A DNA stretch of 58,546 nucleotides from an uncultured Clostridia bacterium. Its GTDB lineage: Bacteria > Bacillota > Clostridia > TANB77 > CAG-508. The notes below the pieces were generated by a model. That model was not told the DNA's origin, ran no database searches, and saw nothing but the letters and a program-made list of their open reading frames with translations. The stretch spans positions 1-58,546 of the forward strand of contig CANRMR010000007.1 of NCBI GenBank assembly GCA_947631785.1, given 5' to 3'. Shown here piece by piece: positions 8,050-19,241 of this stretch (positions within the stretch are counted from its first letter, which is position 1; each line of letters starts with the position of its first letter). Both the position numbers and the translations under genes were made by a program.

Positions 8050-10731
8050 TTATGTAGTTGTATTATTTACTTTTGCCGTATTATTTGTATTATTTGTATT
8101 ATTTGTATTTGTCGTATTAGTTGTTGTGTTTGTTTTGTTAGTATTTGTATTAGAATTATTTGTCTTTCCAGATGTTACAATTACTTTTCTTGTAACTGTT
8201 GCTTTATTTTTTGCTTTATCTTCAACAATATATGTAACAGTATATGTTCCTTCTTTTGATGTATCTACCTTTCCTTCAATTTTAATATCTTTTGAAATAT
8301 CACCATCTACATTATCATTTGCAGTTGCTCCTTCTTCTGTATATTTTTCATTTAGTTTTAATGTTATTTCTGCTTTTCCTTTTAATGTAATAACTGGTTT
8401 TTCTGTATCTTTTTGCCCTTCTTTGTGTTCTTCACAATTTTCTGTTGGTAACATATACTGCGCATCTTCTGCTGATTTCCATCCTGTATTTGACTCACTA
8501 TTTGGCCTTGTAATAAATACTCTTTTTTCTTTATTTGGACAAAATTCAGTTGCAATTTTTCCATTGTCTGTATCTATTTCTGCCTCTACGTGCGTTGTAC
8601 AGCTTTTAGATGGTGCTGTTCCTTTTACAAAATATTCTGTATAAACTCTGCTACCTCTTGGATCTTTACTACAAAGATCTGTTGCAAGTAAACCAGAATC
8701 TTTACAAATATTTGCTGTTGTAATATCTGATGTTTTTTCAAATCTAGCACCTTTTAAATCTTTATGTACTTGTTTCATAATACCTGACCAAATTCTTGTT
8801 GCTGTACTAGACGTTACTTTTTCGTTTATATCATATCCATACCATGTTGCACCTGTATAATATGGTGTAAATCCACAAAACCATCCGTCAAAATCATCAT
8901 TTGTTGTTCCTGTTTTACCACATACATCCATACCAGATATTGCAGCTGCAGTACCTGTTCCTCCTGCTCCAATTGGCTCTTTTAATAAACTTTGCATAAT
9001 AAATGCATTTCCTTCTGATAAAACTCTATGTGTTTCTTGGTTTGGTTCTAAAATTATTTTTTCTTCTGAATCTACTATTTTAGTATATAATGTTGGTTCA
9101 ATATATGTTCCATTGTTTGCAATAGTTGCATATGCTGCTGCCATTTCCAATGGTGTTACACCAAAGGTAATACCACCTAATGCAAGTGATAAATTTTCGT
9201 CATTTTTAGTTGCATTTTCACTTGCTGTAACTAAACTTGTAATTCCTAATTTTCGTAAAAATTCAATAGAATTTGCTGGTGTTAATTTCTGCAATAATTG
9301 TGCCTCTGTTGTATTTTGTGAAATTTTAAGCATATACCTTATGTTTGAAAGTCCTTTATATCCACCATAATAGTTTTTATAGTGATTGCCAAAAGATGGT
9401 ACTGGAACATCATCTACTACAGTTCCTGCATTAATTAAACCAGATTCTAGTGATGGTGCAATAACTGCTATTGGTTTCATAGATGAACCTGTCTGTCTTT
9501 TATAATCAATTGCTCTATTCCAACCACCAGTTACTTTTTCCCCTAATCCTCCAACTAGTGCAACTACATTACCTGTTTTTTGATCTATAATAACTGTTGC
9601 AGCTTGAGTCGTTGCACCTTCTATTTTGTTTGATTTTTTAATATATGTGCTTTTATTATGTTCTTCCTCAGCTATTTTTTGAATTTCTGGATCTTCTGTT
9701 GAATAAATTGTAAAGCCTCCACCATAAAGATATGTTTCTGCATATTCTTTATCCATACCTTTTTCTTCTATTAATTGATTTACTATTTGCTTAAGCATTG
9801 CATCTGTATGGTATGAATAAGATGATTTATCTGCAATTGTTCCTTTTGTAAATACAAGTCCTGCATCTACTTCAGCTTTTGCTTGTTCGTATTCTTCATT
9901 TGTAATTTTATTAAGTTCTAGCATTTTATTTAAAACAGTATTTGTTCTAGTTTTTATTTTTTCTGTTTTATCTTCTTCTGTATATGGATTATATACATTA
10001 GGTGAATGTGTAATTCCTGCTAAGAAAGCTGATTCTGCAAGTGTTAAATCGCTTGCGTTTTTATTAAAGTAATATATAGATGCTGTTTGTACACCATAAT
10101 TTTGTTCACCTAAAAATATGATGTTTAAGTACATTTCAAGTATTTGGTCTTTTGATAAAATTTTTTCTACTTGATATGCTTTTGTCATCTCACCTATTTT
10201 TCTTTTTACTCCTGCAATTCCTTCATCATCTTTTTGGTTTGTAATATTTTTTATTAATTGTTGTGTAATTGTGCTACCACCAAAAGATGAACTTCCCTTA
10301 TTAAATAAGAACGATACAGTTGCTGCTAAACTTCTTTTTATATCTACACCTTGATGCTCATAAAATCTTTCATCTTCTATTGATACAAAAGCCATTGGTA
10401 AATATTTCGACATTTCTGACATATCTACTATCTGTCTTTTTTCTTTAGCACTAAGTTCTGCAATTAAATTACCAGAATAATCTACTACTTTTGAATTAGA
10501 ATATTCAATAATTAAATCATCTTTTGTAATTTTAAATTCTCCGCCAAACCATCCTAAGAATAATCCTGCTATAATTCCTACTCCAATTATAATTAGTAAT
10601 AATAGAATAATTAGAATAATTTTAATAGCCTTTTTTAGTTTAGGATGTTTATTTGGTTTTTTATTTTGCTTTTTATTTTCTTTTTTATTTTTTACATTTA
10701 CCTTTTCATTTTTGCTTTTTTTATTACCCAT
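8050..10731 (-). CDS. class A penicillin-binding protein (PBP1a type)
   Basis: 893 residues. A Lys-rich cytoplasmic tail is followed by one membrane anchor (about 36-62). The GT51 glycosyltransferase has [12 protein letters not shown] and [12 protein letters not shown]. The transpeptidase has SSMKP (SxxK nucleophile), SQNTTEAQ (SxN motif) and KTGTTNDD (KTG). The C-terminus adds a DUF5011-type Ig-like domain ([14 protein letters not shown] onward). The last 40 residues are almost only Asn and Thr, a low-complexity wall-spanning tail. It polymerises and cross-links peptidoglycan outside the membrane. Ribosome binding site AAGGAGG. Monocistronic, with its own terminator. Confidence 0.95.
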   Translation of the reverse strand: MGNKKSKNEKVNVKNKKENKKQNKKPNKHPKLKKAIKIILIILLLLIIIGVGIIAGLFLGWFGGEFKITKDDLIIEYSNSKVVDYSGNLIAELSAKEKRQIVDMSEMSKYLPMAFVSIEDERFYEHQGVDIKRSLAATVSFLFNKGSSSFGGSTITQQLIKNITNQKDDEGIAGVKRKIGEMTKAYQVEKILSKDQILEMYLNIIFLGEQNYGVQTASIYYFNKNASDLTLAESAFLAGITHSPNVYNPYTEEDKTEKIKTRTNTVLNKMLELNKITNEEYEQAKAEVDAGLVFTKGTIADKSSYSYHTDAMLKQIVNQLIEEKGMDKEYAETYLYGGGFTIYSTEDPEIQKIAEEEHNKSTYIKKSNKIEGATTQAATVIIDQKTGNVVALVGGLGEKVTGGWNRAIDYKRQTGSSMKPIAVIAPSLESGLINAGTVVDDVPVPSFGNHYKNYYGGYKGLSNIRYMLKISQNTTEAQLLQKLTPANSIEFLRKLGITSLVTASENATKNDENLSLALGGITFGVTPLEMAAAYATIANNGTYIEPTLYTKIVDSEEKIILEPNQETHRVLSEGNAFIMQSLLKEPIGAGGTGTAAAISGMDVCGKTGTTNDDFDGWFCGFTPYYTGATWYGYDINEKVTSSTATRIWSGIMKQVHKDLKGARFEKTSDITTANICKDSGLLATDLCSKDPRGSRVYTEYFVKGTAPSKSCTTHVEAEIDTDNGKIATEFCPNKEKRVFITRPNSESNTGWKSAEDAQYMLPTENCEEHKEGQKDTEKPVITLKGKAEITLKLNEKYTEEGATANDNVDGDISKDIKIEGKVDTSKEGTYTVTYIVEDKAKNKATVTRKVIVTSGKTNNSNTNTNKTNTTTNTTNTNNTNNTNNTAKVNNTTT

Positions 10732-10834
10732 TTTAATTTCCTCCTTAGGTGGTAATTAGATGATATAATTATATTATAAATTCAAAAAAAGATAAAGGGT
10801 TTTTTGAAAAATAATTGCAAATATATTTTATAGC

Positions 10835-10872
10835 AAAAGAAAGACAAACTTTTATAGTTTATCTTTCTTTAT
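10835..10872 (-). terminator. terminator downstream of the sortase gene
   Basis: Stem AAAGAAAGA-x-AAACT / AGTTT-x-TCTTTCTTT with a 5-base loop, 46 bp past the sortase stop. Confidence 0.75.
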
Positions 10873-10917
10873 ATTATAAATCAATATAATTTTTATATAT
10901 TTTTATTTACATGATTA

Positions 10918-11631
10918 CTAGTTCGTTTTAATTGCATGAACAATAATTCTTTCTTCATCTGTTTTTCCACATGTAATTAGTGTAATTATGTTACTCTCAT
11001 AGTTAATTTCATAATTAAAATCTATTTTACTTTTTTTAATTGCCAAATCTATGTAACTTTTCTTTTCATTATTTGTAAAATTATTTGTTATTATATCTTT
11101 ATTTGGTTTATCTATGTAACACGAAAATACTTTATATACATTATGCTCATTCTCTGTATATATATCAATATTAATATCAGTTCCTAAACTTTTATTATAT
11201 ATATTGTTTAAATTCGCAAACATCCTACCATTTTTCATATTATGACCGTAAATTACTGTATTTTCATCTAGGAACTGTTTATTAATATTACTATATACAA
11301 ATATACTTCCCGAATAATTATATCTTTTATATATATCTTTTTTTAGATAATATTCATCTGTTGGCCCTTGCAAAATTGGATAATTTATGTAAGTATCTTC
11401 TATCTTTATCCATGCAATAACATCATTATTAATGTTTTTTAATTTTTCGAAATCTATTAATGTATTTTCTTTGTCATCATCTACAACCGATACTACTTCT
11501 TTATAAATACCTGCTTCAAGATTTTTTACTTCTCTATCTGATTTAATCCACATAAAGACATGGTATCCTGAATAAATAAATGCACATATAAATACTATAA
11601 GAAGAATATTTAAGTATACTTTATTTTTCAC
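10918..11631 (-). CDS. srtB: class B sortase
   Basis: 237 residues. One N-terminal membrane helix (about 6-28), then the sortase barrel. Catalytic His is in VIYGHNMKNGRMFANL, catalytic Cys in LITCGKTDEERIIVHA (the TLxTC position), and Arg in the same segment. The His-motif neighbourhood matches class B. It lies 24 bp after the giant LPKTS-anchored protein, so that protein is the obvious substrate. Other class B enzymes in Clostridia accept PxTG-like motifs. Acts at the outer membrane face. Confidence 0.93.
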   Translation of the reverse strand: MKNKVYLNILLIVFICAFIYSGYHVFMWIKSDREVKNLEAGIYKEVVSVVDDDKENTLIDFEKLKNINNDVIAWIKIEDTYINYPILQGPTDEYYLKKDIYKRYNYSGSIFVYSNINKQFLDENTVIYGHNMKNGRMFANLNNIYNKSLGTDINIDIYTENEHNVYKVFSCYIDKPNKDIITNNFTNNEKKSYIDLAIKKSKIDFNYEINYESNIITLITCGKTDEERIIVHAIKTN

Positions 11632-11655
11632 TAAAACTTAATCACCTTTTATTTT

Positions 11656-14600
11656 TTATTTTTTATTTTTTTTATGTGTAATAAGTATAATTCCAGTTAT
11701 TGATGATACCATAATAATTACATAAAGTCCAATTGCAATATCTGATGTTTTTGGAAGTGGACTATTACTTACAGTATTATCTTGATTTGATGTATTATCA
11801 GTTAATGTGTTATCATTATTACTACTATTATTACCATTTGAATTATTATTTTGATTATTGTTTTGATCTATGTCTTGTTCATTTCCAGAATTATTTTCTG
11901 AGTTACCACCTTGTTTATCATCATCTGGTTTAGGTGGATTTTCTGATTCTACTGGTTTTGTTTTTAAAAATTCAAGATAACGGTTTTCAGTATCTTCCTT
12001 AGAGCTTTCAAATGAAGCTTTAAGCTTTTCTTCTCCTTCTGAATCAGGATAATCTACTATGCTTTTTAGAACAATTGCATCTGCATATATTAATCCATCT
12101 TCTGATTGTAATAAAATTTCACCATCTATTATTTCAAACTGGCATGACTTAAGAATATCTATAACATTTACTTCATTATTGTTAAAATCTTTTTTGGTTT
12201 TTTCTGTTATATATATTGTGTATGTACCATCTGCAAGTTTTCCAAAATCAAATTTTCCATCACCACTTATTTCTTTAACTAGTTGTTCTTGCATGTTTTC
12301 ATCTGTTTTCATAAGTCTTAATTTAAATCTAGGAAGAAATTTATCATTTTGGTCTACTGTATAAATTACAACTTCTTTTTCAGATGGGACAACAGTTACT
12401 TCGCAAGTTACTGGTGTTACATCATCATCTCCATCTACACTTACTAAAATTGTTGTTTTTCCAGGTTTTATAGGTGTTATAATTCCTTCATCATTAACAG
12501 TTGCAACATTTTTGTCACTAGATTCCCATTTTAATTTTACATTATCTGCATTTGGTGGTTCATATGTAACTTCTAGTTTTGTTTTATTTTCTTCTTCTAC
12601 AATATCTTTTAGTTTTAATTTTTCATAATTTATATGAAGTCTTTCTACTTTTATTGGCGTAACTGTTACTTCACAACTTGCAGTTGCATTTGGGCAAGAT
12701 GCTGTAATTGTAGCTTTTCCAACTGCAATTGCTTTTACTTTACCATCGCTATCAACTTCAGCTATTTGAGGGTTACTTGATTTCCAAGTTATAGTACTAT
12801 CTGTTACATCTAATGGTGTAATTATTGCAGTTAAAGTATGAGTATTATCTTTTCTTAAAGATATTTTTGTATCATTTAATGTTATTTTTTCAGCATAAAT
12901 TGGATTAACAGTAATTTCTATTTTGTCTGTATGTCTTGCATTGCAATCAGATGCTTGACATTCTACAGTAAGCTCTACTGTGGCTGTACCTGGTGCTTTA
13001 GCATGCACATATCCAGAGTCATTAACACTTACAACATCTGTTCCATCTATTACTTTCCAAGTAATAGCTTTTATATCAGCATTTTGAGGTGTTATATGTG
13101 CATTTAAATCAAGCCCTTCTCCTACTGTAAGTATTGTGCCTTTGCTACTATCATATTTAATTTCAACATTTTCGACTTTTACTAAAGTTTCAGAAACATA
13201 AACATTATATTCATTTTTTATTTCTGGATTAGATTCTGATTTTACAGTAATTATGCAATGTCTATCTTCTTCTACACTATCATTATCTGCAACTGGTGTG
13301 ATTATTGCATTTCCGTTATCATCTTGCTTAACTGTTGCAACACTTTCATCGCTTGACGTCCATGTAACTTTTTTATTTGTTGCATTTTCTGGTAAAACAT
13401 TTACATCAATTTTATAACTTGTATTATCCCCTGTTCCATCAGCTAATGGTTCAACAAGATATATATTTTTGTTATCAATATCATCTGATATTGAAGTTAC
13501 TGGAGTTTCTACAACATTTACATTACATACTGCCTCTTTTCCTCCACAATTTGCTGTAACTGTAGTTTTACCAACTTTTTTTGCTATAACGATTACATTA
13601 TTGTTATCTTGCTTTTTAATATAAGCAACATTTTCGTCTGCTACAGTCCATATTATTTCCTCATTATTTGCTTCTTCAGGAGATATTGTTGCAAAAAGCT
13701 CCTCTTCTCCACTATAAGTGTTATATTCTTTATTTCCATCCACTTCAAGAGTTATCTCAGATTTATTTAATTCGATATTTGTAATTTCTATTTTTCTTAT
13801 AGTTACATTAACTTTTACAATTATTTCTTTTCCGTTTATATCCTCCGTTTTTGCAGTTATTATAACAGGATCATTTGTATATTTATCTACTCTTAATTCT
13901 CCAGTAATATCTACATAAACATTTTCTGGATGATCTGAACTAAATGTAACTTTATTTCCCTCTACTTTCTTTTTATCTCCATTTAGTCTATATACATCAG
14001 GTGTAAGCTTATATTGGTCACCAACTCCCAATTCTAATTTATATCCATCTTCACTATTTCCCTGAAGTATAATATTTGGTTTTTCGCTATCAGACAATAG
14101 ATCTAAATTTAGCTTATTATATACTACAATATTAATTCGATTACTTGTTTTACTAAATACAGTTTTATCTATTTTCATAGCTTCATATTTTTTTGTATCA
14201 TTATTCCATTTCATAGGTGTTACTCTTAAATAATATTCTCCAGCATCTTTATTTGTAATCGACTCAAATGTTAATGCTTCTGATGTTTGATCTGCAATTT
14301 CTGGAATTGGGCATGGTCTTTCACCCGTAACTTTAAGCCATTGATAAGAAATATAATCTGGATTATCTTTATCTGCTTGTGCATCACCTTTTGGATGGAA
14401 ATCTCCTCCAGTTACTGTGACTACTGGTTTTAGGCTAACATTATCACCAACTACATATTCATTAGTTTCTTTATTAAAGTTAATGCTTATATTTGGAACT
14501 TTAAAATCGCTACTTAAGTTTTGTGATTCTTCTTCTTCATGAATTTGTTTTGCAACAAATCCAGCATTTATTATGCTTCCTGTTTCAACTGTATTATAAG

Positions 14601-17436
14601 GAATTTCAATTGATTGTCCCAATTTATTTGTAATATTTTGTCTTATACCATCAATCATAATATAATCTATTTCATATCCATCATCTGGTACTATTTTTAC
14701 TTTTGCATTTTGTCCATCTTTTAATGTTATCTTAGAAGATTCGCCCTCTAATTTTTTACCGCTTTCATCAGTAATTATTCCTCCAAGATTAGATGTTACA
14801 AGTATATCTTTTTGAGTTACATTAGTAGGGTTTTCATTTTCAACAGCCATAACTGTAAATGGTGAAAAGCTATCAACCCATAATACAAGACCTTGTCTAG
14901 TTACTGTTACAGGTATTTCTTCAACTTCACCTGTAAGTTTATCTGTTTTTGGATCTACTTTGTAGTGATATGCTTTAAATGATAGCTCTCCAGATTCAGC
15001 AAAATCTTCGTAAGATGTTCCTTTAGGGAAACCAAGTGCTATACGTACACCTTCCCCTGTACGAAGAACTTGTTTTTTACAAACTGAAATGCTTATGTTA
15101 TATGTATTTATTGTTCCTTCTTTTGCATTTGCAAAATCTTTCTTTGTGTTTTTATCTGTTTCTAAATAATGTTCCATTTCTTCAGTTTGTAATGGTGATG
15201 GCTGAGTTGTAACAAGTGTTAATCTATCATGTAATGAATCTAAAAATTCTTCACTATTTCCGTTATTTTTTGCAATTTCGTTAAGAAATTCTGACATTTT
15301 TTCTTCTTTTCCATAATTATTACTATGTGTATCTACATCTTTTAAATCCCAATTACTCATATCAATATCAGATGTGTCCATAAGTTGTGGTTGTGCATAT
15401 ACATTTCTTTTATACCCTTGAGCAGCATAAGCATAGCAATAACGTGGAAATCTTAAACCATAGCTTGCAGCAACTGGTGTTCTGTTACTGTTATATCCAA
15501 TAAGTCCTGTAACTTGGAAATTATAAAATGAACAATCATCTGCCCATTTATCACTTGCTTCAAAATCAAATTCTACCGTATTTTTTCCATCCCATTTTAC
15601 ATTACTTACTTTTGCATTATCTAATGCAGAATGTCCTGCATTCCAATTACCAGCAGTTCCTGCTCCTCCGTCAACAGTCATTTGTATTCCTGGAACAGAA
15701 TCTTCTGATTTTAATTTTAAATTATCATTAAATTCAAGTTTAATATGATGAGTAGAACCTACATATAAACATCCACTTTGAGATGGAGTAGATTTAGTTG
15801 GCATAGGTGGTGCAACATAATCTCCCCATTTGTTTTCTACAATTTCTGTTGCAGTATTGTTTAGTATAATAGCATCTTTAACATATGCTGCTGGATTTTC
15901 TTCATCATTTAAAGCTTCCATAATTCTTATAGATAAATCTTGGCTCCAACCATTTCTTGCAAGTTCTGTTTTTAAATTAAGATAAGCTGGTGGAATTTCT
16001 GTAATTGCAAATTGAACTTTTTTAGTTTGAGGAAGCTCAAGTCTTACGCAATATTTTCCATTTTTTGGTTTTGATGGTTCAATTTCTTCTAATCTATCAT
16101 TATCGCCAAAAAGAACTATCCATGGATCAATATAACTCCAGTCTGATATATCCCATGTATCTGAACCAGGATTATAATTATAATATTTAACAACCATATA
16201 TTTTCCTCTTGCTGCATTTTGCGTAAAGTTCATTCCCTCGTAACTAACATAAAATGTACCACTATCAAAAGATTGATTATCATTCCAGTTATCTAGCTGA
16301 TTGTCTTTTTCAATTAAAATTGAAAAACCATCTTGTGTTTCTACTAAATAAGAATCTCTATATGCCTCTTGTTCTAAAGTAGGATATTCAAATTTGAAAT
16401 TACTATCAGATACAATTCCTTGTGGAAAATGATGTGCTGCAAGTTGTGAATTTCCAACTAGGAAAAAGTCTCTATTTTCATTTTTAGAATATATAAACAT
16501 ACCTTCTAAAACAGTTGGATCATCATGTGTTGTATCTATTCCATACCATTTTCCATCAATTTGAACATAATTCCAAATATGTGGTTCATTTATTGTTGTT
16601 TTAGGACTATAAATTCCATATACACATATACAAGGAATATCTAACCTATCACATAAAGCCTTAAATGTTCTAGTATATGCCTCACAAACACCTTCTCCAA
16701 AAATTAATCCATCATAAGCTGTTCTTGCAGAACTTTTTACATTGTCTTTTTCTGGATGTGATGTAGTTTCCCATTCATGTTTGTATACCATGTTATTTGT
16801 AACATAATCATGTGCTTCTCCAAGCATTTTTTCAATTTTTTCGTTTTTATTACTTATACTTGAAGTTTTACTTTTAATATTATTTACAACTTCAGCTAGT
16901 TTAGCTTCATATTGAGCAATAGCACCTTTTATTCCATTTCCATATCCGCCATTTGCTTTGCTACTTCTGTTTTCATTCATACCTTTTGACAAATATGTAT
17001 CACTTCTACCTGCACCTAAAAATGCATGTAATGTTCCAAATGAATCTTGGGTTACACGAATTGATAATTCATCCCAATTAATAAAAAAGCAATCTGGATA
17101 ATCGTATTGGAATGCATCTCTTGCTGCCCCATAATCATTTAATAATTCATTATTTCCATTTACAAATAGTGCAATAGATGATGCGGTTACTCTATCTGTT
17201 ATTTCTATGCTTTCTCCTTTTGTAAATTTGCCATTTTTATAATTATTAAACATTTCAAACATAGCATTATAAATTGCTTTTGCATTTGAACTTAATTGAT
17301 TATAAAAATAACTATTCCATTGTGTGTAAGTTTGACTTGCATATACCTTTGAAGAATTAAAAAAATTCATAATTCCAATTTGAGTAATTAAAATTATGAA
17401 AATTAGCAGTGTTACTAGTATTTTTTTCTTTTTCAT
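11656..17436 (-). CDS. sortase-anchored surface protein with transglutaminase-like and Big_2 domains
   Basis: 1926 residues from the ATG at 17436, chosen because GGGGAG lies 6 bases upstream and a signal peptide (MKKKKILVTLLIFIILITQIG) begins there. The ORF could run on to 17481 but without a good site. Domains: transglutaminase-like fold around residues 220-320, with Cys in GEGVCEAYTRTFKALCDRL, His in HIWNYVQIDGKWYG and Asp in IDTTHDDP. Long beta-rich regions follow, then at least five bacterial Ig-like (Big_2) repeats with WTSSDESVATV-type motifs, and a SpaA/Cna-B-like module near 1700. An Asn/Ser-rich wall linker precedes the sorting signal LPKTSD, a hydrophobic helix and KKNKK. Substrate unknown; adhesion or wall cross-linking is an inference. 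Confidence 0.92.
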   Translation of the reverse strand: MKKKKILVTLLIFIILITQIGIMNFFNSSKVYASQTYTQWNSYFYNQLSSNAKAIYNAMFEMFNNYKNGKFTKGESIEITDRVTASSIALFVNGNNELLNDYGAARDAFQYDYPDCFFINWDELSIRVTQDSFGTLHAFLGAGRSDTYLSKGMNENRSSKANGGYGNGIKGAIAQYEAKLAEVVNNIKSKTSSISNKNEKIEKMLGEAHDYVTNNMVYKHEWETTSHPEKDNVKSSARTAYDGLIFGEGVCEAYTRTFKALCDRLDIPCICVYGIYSPKTTINEPHIWNYVQIDGKWYGIDTTHDDPTVLEGMFIYSKNENRDFFLVGNSQLAAHHFPQGIVSDSNFKFEYPTLEQEAYRDSYLVETQDGFSILIEKDNQLDNWNDNQSFDSGTFYVSYEGMNFTQNAARGKYMVVKYYNYNPGSDTWDISDWSYIDPWIVLFGDNDRLEEIEPSKPKNGKYCVRLELPQTKKVQFAITEIPPAYLNLKTELARNGWSQDLSIRIMEALNDEENPAAYVKDAIILNNTATEIVENKWGDYVAPPMPTKSTPSQSGCLYVGSTHHIKLEFNDNLKLKSEDSVPGIQMTVDGGAGTAGNWNAGHSALDNAKVSNVKWDGKNTVEFDFEASDKWADDCSFYNFQVTGLIGYNSNRTPVAASYGLRFPRYCYAYAAQGYKRNVYAQPQLMDTSDIDMSNWDLKDVDTHSNNYGKEEKMSEFLNEIAKNNGNSEEFLDSLHDRLTLVTTQPSPLQTEEMEHYLETDKNTKKDFANAKEGTINTYNISISVCKKQVLRTGEGVRIALGFPKGTSYEDFAESGELSFKAYHYKVDPKTDKLTGEVEEIPVTVTRQGLVLWVDSFSPFTVMAVENENPTNVTQKDILVTSNLGGIITDESGKKLEGESSKITLKDGQNAKVKIVPDDGYEIDYIMIDGIRQNITNKLGQSIEIPYNTVETGSIINAGFVAKQIHEEEESQNLSSDFKVPNISINFNKETNEYVVGDNVSLKPVVTVTGGDFHPKGDAQADKDNPDYISYQWLKVTGERPCPIPEIADQTSEALTFESITNKDAGEYYLRVTPMKWNNDTKKYEAMKIDKTVFSKTSNRINIVVYNKLNLDLLSDSEKPNIILQGNSEDGYKLELGVGDQYKLTPDVYRLNGDKKKVEGNKVTFSSDHPENVYVDITGELRVDKYTNDPVIITAKTEDINGKEIIVKVNVTIRKIEITNIELNKSEITLEVDGNKEYNTYSGEEELFATISPEEANNEEIIWTVADENVAYIKKQDNNNVIVIAKKVGKTTVTANCGGKEAVCNVNVVETPVTSISDDIDNKNIYLVEPLADGTGDNTSYKIDVNVLPENATNKKVTWTSSDESVATVKQDDNGNAIITPVADNDSVEEDRHCIITVKSESNPEIKNEYNVYVSETLVKVENVEIKYDSSKGTILTVGEGLDLNAHITPQNADIKAITWKVIDGTDVVSVNDSGYVHAKAPGTATVELTVECQASDCNARHTDKIEITVNPIYAEKITLNDTKISLRKDNTHTLTAIITPLDVTDSTITWKSSNPQIAEVDSDGKVKAIAVGKATITASCPNATASCEVTVTPIKVERLHINYEKLKLKDIVEEENKTKLEVTYEPPNADNVKLKWESSDKNVATVNDEGIITPIKPGKTTILVSVDGDDDVTPVTCEVTVVPSEKEVVIYTVDQNDKFLPRFKLRLMKTDENMQEQLVKEISGDGKFDFGKLADGTYTIYITEKTKKDFNNNEVNVIDILKSCQFEIIDGEILLQSEDGLIYADAIVLKSIVDYPDSEGEEKLKASFESSKEDTENRYLEFLKTKPVESENPPKPDDDKQGGNSENNSGNEQDIDQNNNQNNNSNGNNSSNNDNTLTDNTSNQDNTVSNSPLPKTSDIAIGLYVIIMVSSITGIILITHKKNKK

Positions 17437-17561
17437 ATGAAACTCCCCTTTTCTTTTTCTTTTGTATGTAGAATATATCATTTAAAGTATTTAAAGTCAA
17501 TTATTTTTTGCAAATATTTTTGCAAAAATTTTTAATATTATTTTGGTAAATTTTCATTAAA

Positions 17562-17600
17562 TAAAAGAAGCAATATATAACTTATATTACTTCTTTTATT
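17562..17600 (-). terminator. terminator of the glycolipid-like operon
   Basis: Long stem AAAAGAAGCAATATA / TATATTACTTCTTTT with one wobble, followed by TTTTATTT on the minus strand, just past the last acyltransferase stop. Confidence 0.8.
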
Positions 17601-17610
17601 TTTCAATTAT

Positions 17611-18468
17611 TTACTTTTTTCTCCATCCTGCAATGTCTTCTATTTCAAAATCATAAGTAAGCTTTTTGTTGTATGCTTTTTCGTATGCTTCCTTTTTTTG
17701 ATTATAATCAATTTCTTTCATTATTACACTATTTTCTTTTGCAGTTATGTTAGGATTAGGATATATTGGTTTTAAAACATGTAATACGTATTTTAACTTA
17801 TTAAACTCGTCATTATCCTTTTTGCTAGTTTCTTTCATTTCTACAAAACAAGATATAATTGGAACATTGTTTTTTGCTGAAAAATAGTAAGCACCTTCTT
17901 TTAATGGTCTTGGTTTTTTGTAATTAAACCACATTTCTTCTTCTGGATATATTAAAATTAAATTGCCGTCTTTTAATATATTTTTAATTATTTTAGGAAA
18001 ATCTCTTTTCATATAATTTACTTGGTCAGTTATAGGAATAATATCTGAATAATTTAGGAAAAAACCTATAATACCTTTCATTGCAAAATTTGTTTCTTGG
18101 CTGATTATATAAAGCCTTTTTTTATAAATCTTTTTTGCTAATTTTTGAATTATTAAGCTATCTAAAGGATTAAAATGATTGCTTGTTATTATTCCGCCTG
18201 TTTCAAGGTCCTTTATATTTTCAAGTCCAACAATTTTTGTATCTTTATGCATAATACTTGTCAAAATAGATATAGTAATCTTTGCTATTTTTGTTTTTAA
18301 TTTAAAAGATATTTTATTTCTATTTTCTAAATATTTATTTATAATTTTATTTTTTTCTTCTGAAGTTAATTTTGGGTCTCCTAATTCTACTTTTTTGTTA
18401 TATTCACCTTGCTTGGCTTGCATTTTTATGTTATTTATAACTTCCCCTTTATTTTTTCCAATTACCAT
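17611..18468 (-). CDS. PlsC-like acyltransferase
   Basis: 285 residues. The HX4D acyltransferase motif is present as SNHFNPLDS near residue 95, and the second motif appears as ILIYPEEEMWFNYKKPRPLKEG in place of FPEGTR. No clear membrane helix is seen apart from a hydrophobic stretch around KIAKITISILTSI. It overlaps the upstream acyltransferase by 7 bp, so translation is coupled. By family it transfers an acyl chain to a glycerol or glycolipid acceptor; the acceptor is unknown. Context with two GT8 enzymes suggests acylation of a glycolipid or polymer. Confidence 0.8.
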   Translation of the reverse strand: MVIGKNKGEVINNIKMQAKQGEYNKKVELGDPKLTSEEKNKIINKYLENRNKISFKLKTKIAKITISILTSIMHKDTKIVGLENIKDLETGGIITSNHFNPLDSLIIQKLAKKIYKKRLYIISQETNFAMKGIIGFFLNYSDIIPITDQVNYMKRDFPKIIKNILKDGNLILIYPEEEMWFNYKKPRPLKEGAYYFSAKNNVPIISCFVEMKETSKKDNDEFNKLKYVLHVLKPIYPNPNITAKENSVIMKEIDYNQKKEAYEKAYNKKLTYDFEIEDIAGWRKK

Positions 18469-19241
18469 ACTTGCGTTTTTTCTCCTTTATATTCTATATA
18501 TTCATATGTACTATTTGTACTTCTTTTTATCATACATTCATGTATTTCATTATGTAATTTTTCTTGTCTTTTCTTTTTACTTATATTTTTGTCTGGTAAA
18601 AAAGGCCCATCTACATATACTACAATGCCAGGCTTTTTTCCAAATTTTCTTTTATAATATGTTGTTGTAAATGCAAATGATGCAGCATCACATTCAATAG
18701 GAAACTTAAATGATGTATCAGGATATGGTCGTATTTTAGTATAATATGGCCATACATGTGCTTCAGGATATATTACAATGCATTTTTTTTGTTCTATTTT
18801 CTTACTTATTGTATCACACATTTTTTTTGTATCATTTATAGAATTAGGTATTGGAATTGCACCTAACATAGGAAGTAATGGTCCAATACCGGCAAGTCCC
18901 AAATTTGCTTGGCTTACTATTGTATAAATTCTTTTATTTTTACATACATGTCCTGGTATAAAAACATCTCCTATATTTTGCGTATGGTTTCCATATAAAA
19001 AAAATCCTTGTTTTTTATATTTGTTTAATATTTTTCTATTTTTAATTTTTACATGTAAAAAAAACTTGCAATAGAAAAAACTAAGTATATATGCTATTAC
19101 ATATAAAATATTCGAAAAAAATCTATATATAATATTATTATGAATCCATTTGTAATTTTTCTTTATATTATAATCTTGATTTTTATTTTTTACAACATCA
19201 TCTTCGTATGTTTCATAGTAAATAATTTTTTTGTTTTTCAT
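18462..19241 (-). CDS. PlsC-like acyltransferase, divergent
   Basis: 259 residues. The motif region is YGNHTQNIGDVFIPG, with His and Asp separated by five rather than four residues, which is unusual. IVIYPEAHVWPYYTKIRPY replaces the FPEGTR block. A hydrophobic segment lies at about 38-58. It overlaps the preceding GT8 gene by 4 bp and the next acyltransferase by 7 bp. The altered HX4D spacing could mean altered substrate or activity. It and the next gene look like ancient tandem paralogues. Confidence 0.72.
   Translation of the reverse strand: MKNKKIIYYETYEDDVVKNKNQDYNIKKNYKWIHNNIIYRFFSNILYVIAYILSFFYCKFFLHVKIKNRKILNKYKKQGFFLYGNHTQNIGDVFIPGHVCKNKRIYTIVSQANLGLAGIGPLLPMLGAIPIPNSINDTKKMCDTISKKIEQKKCIVIYPEAHVWPYYTKIRPYPDTSFKFPIECDAASFAFTTTYYKRKFGKKPGIVVYVDGPFLPDKNISKKKRQEKLHNEIHECMIKRSTNSTYEYIEYKGEKTQVW

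Noticed and set aside
17436-17481. Extended N-terminus of the giant surface protein
   Set aside because: The extra residues precede a strong ribosome binding site and would displace the signal peptide from the N-terminus.
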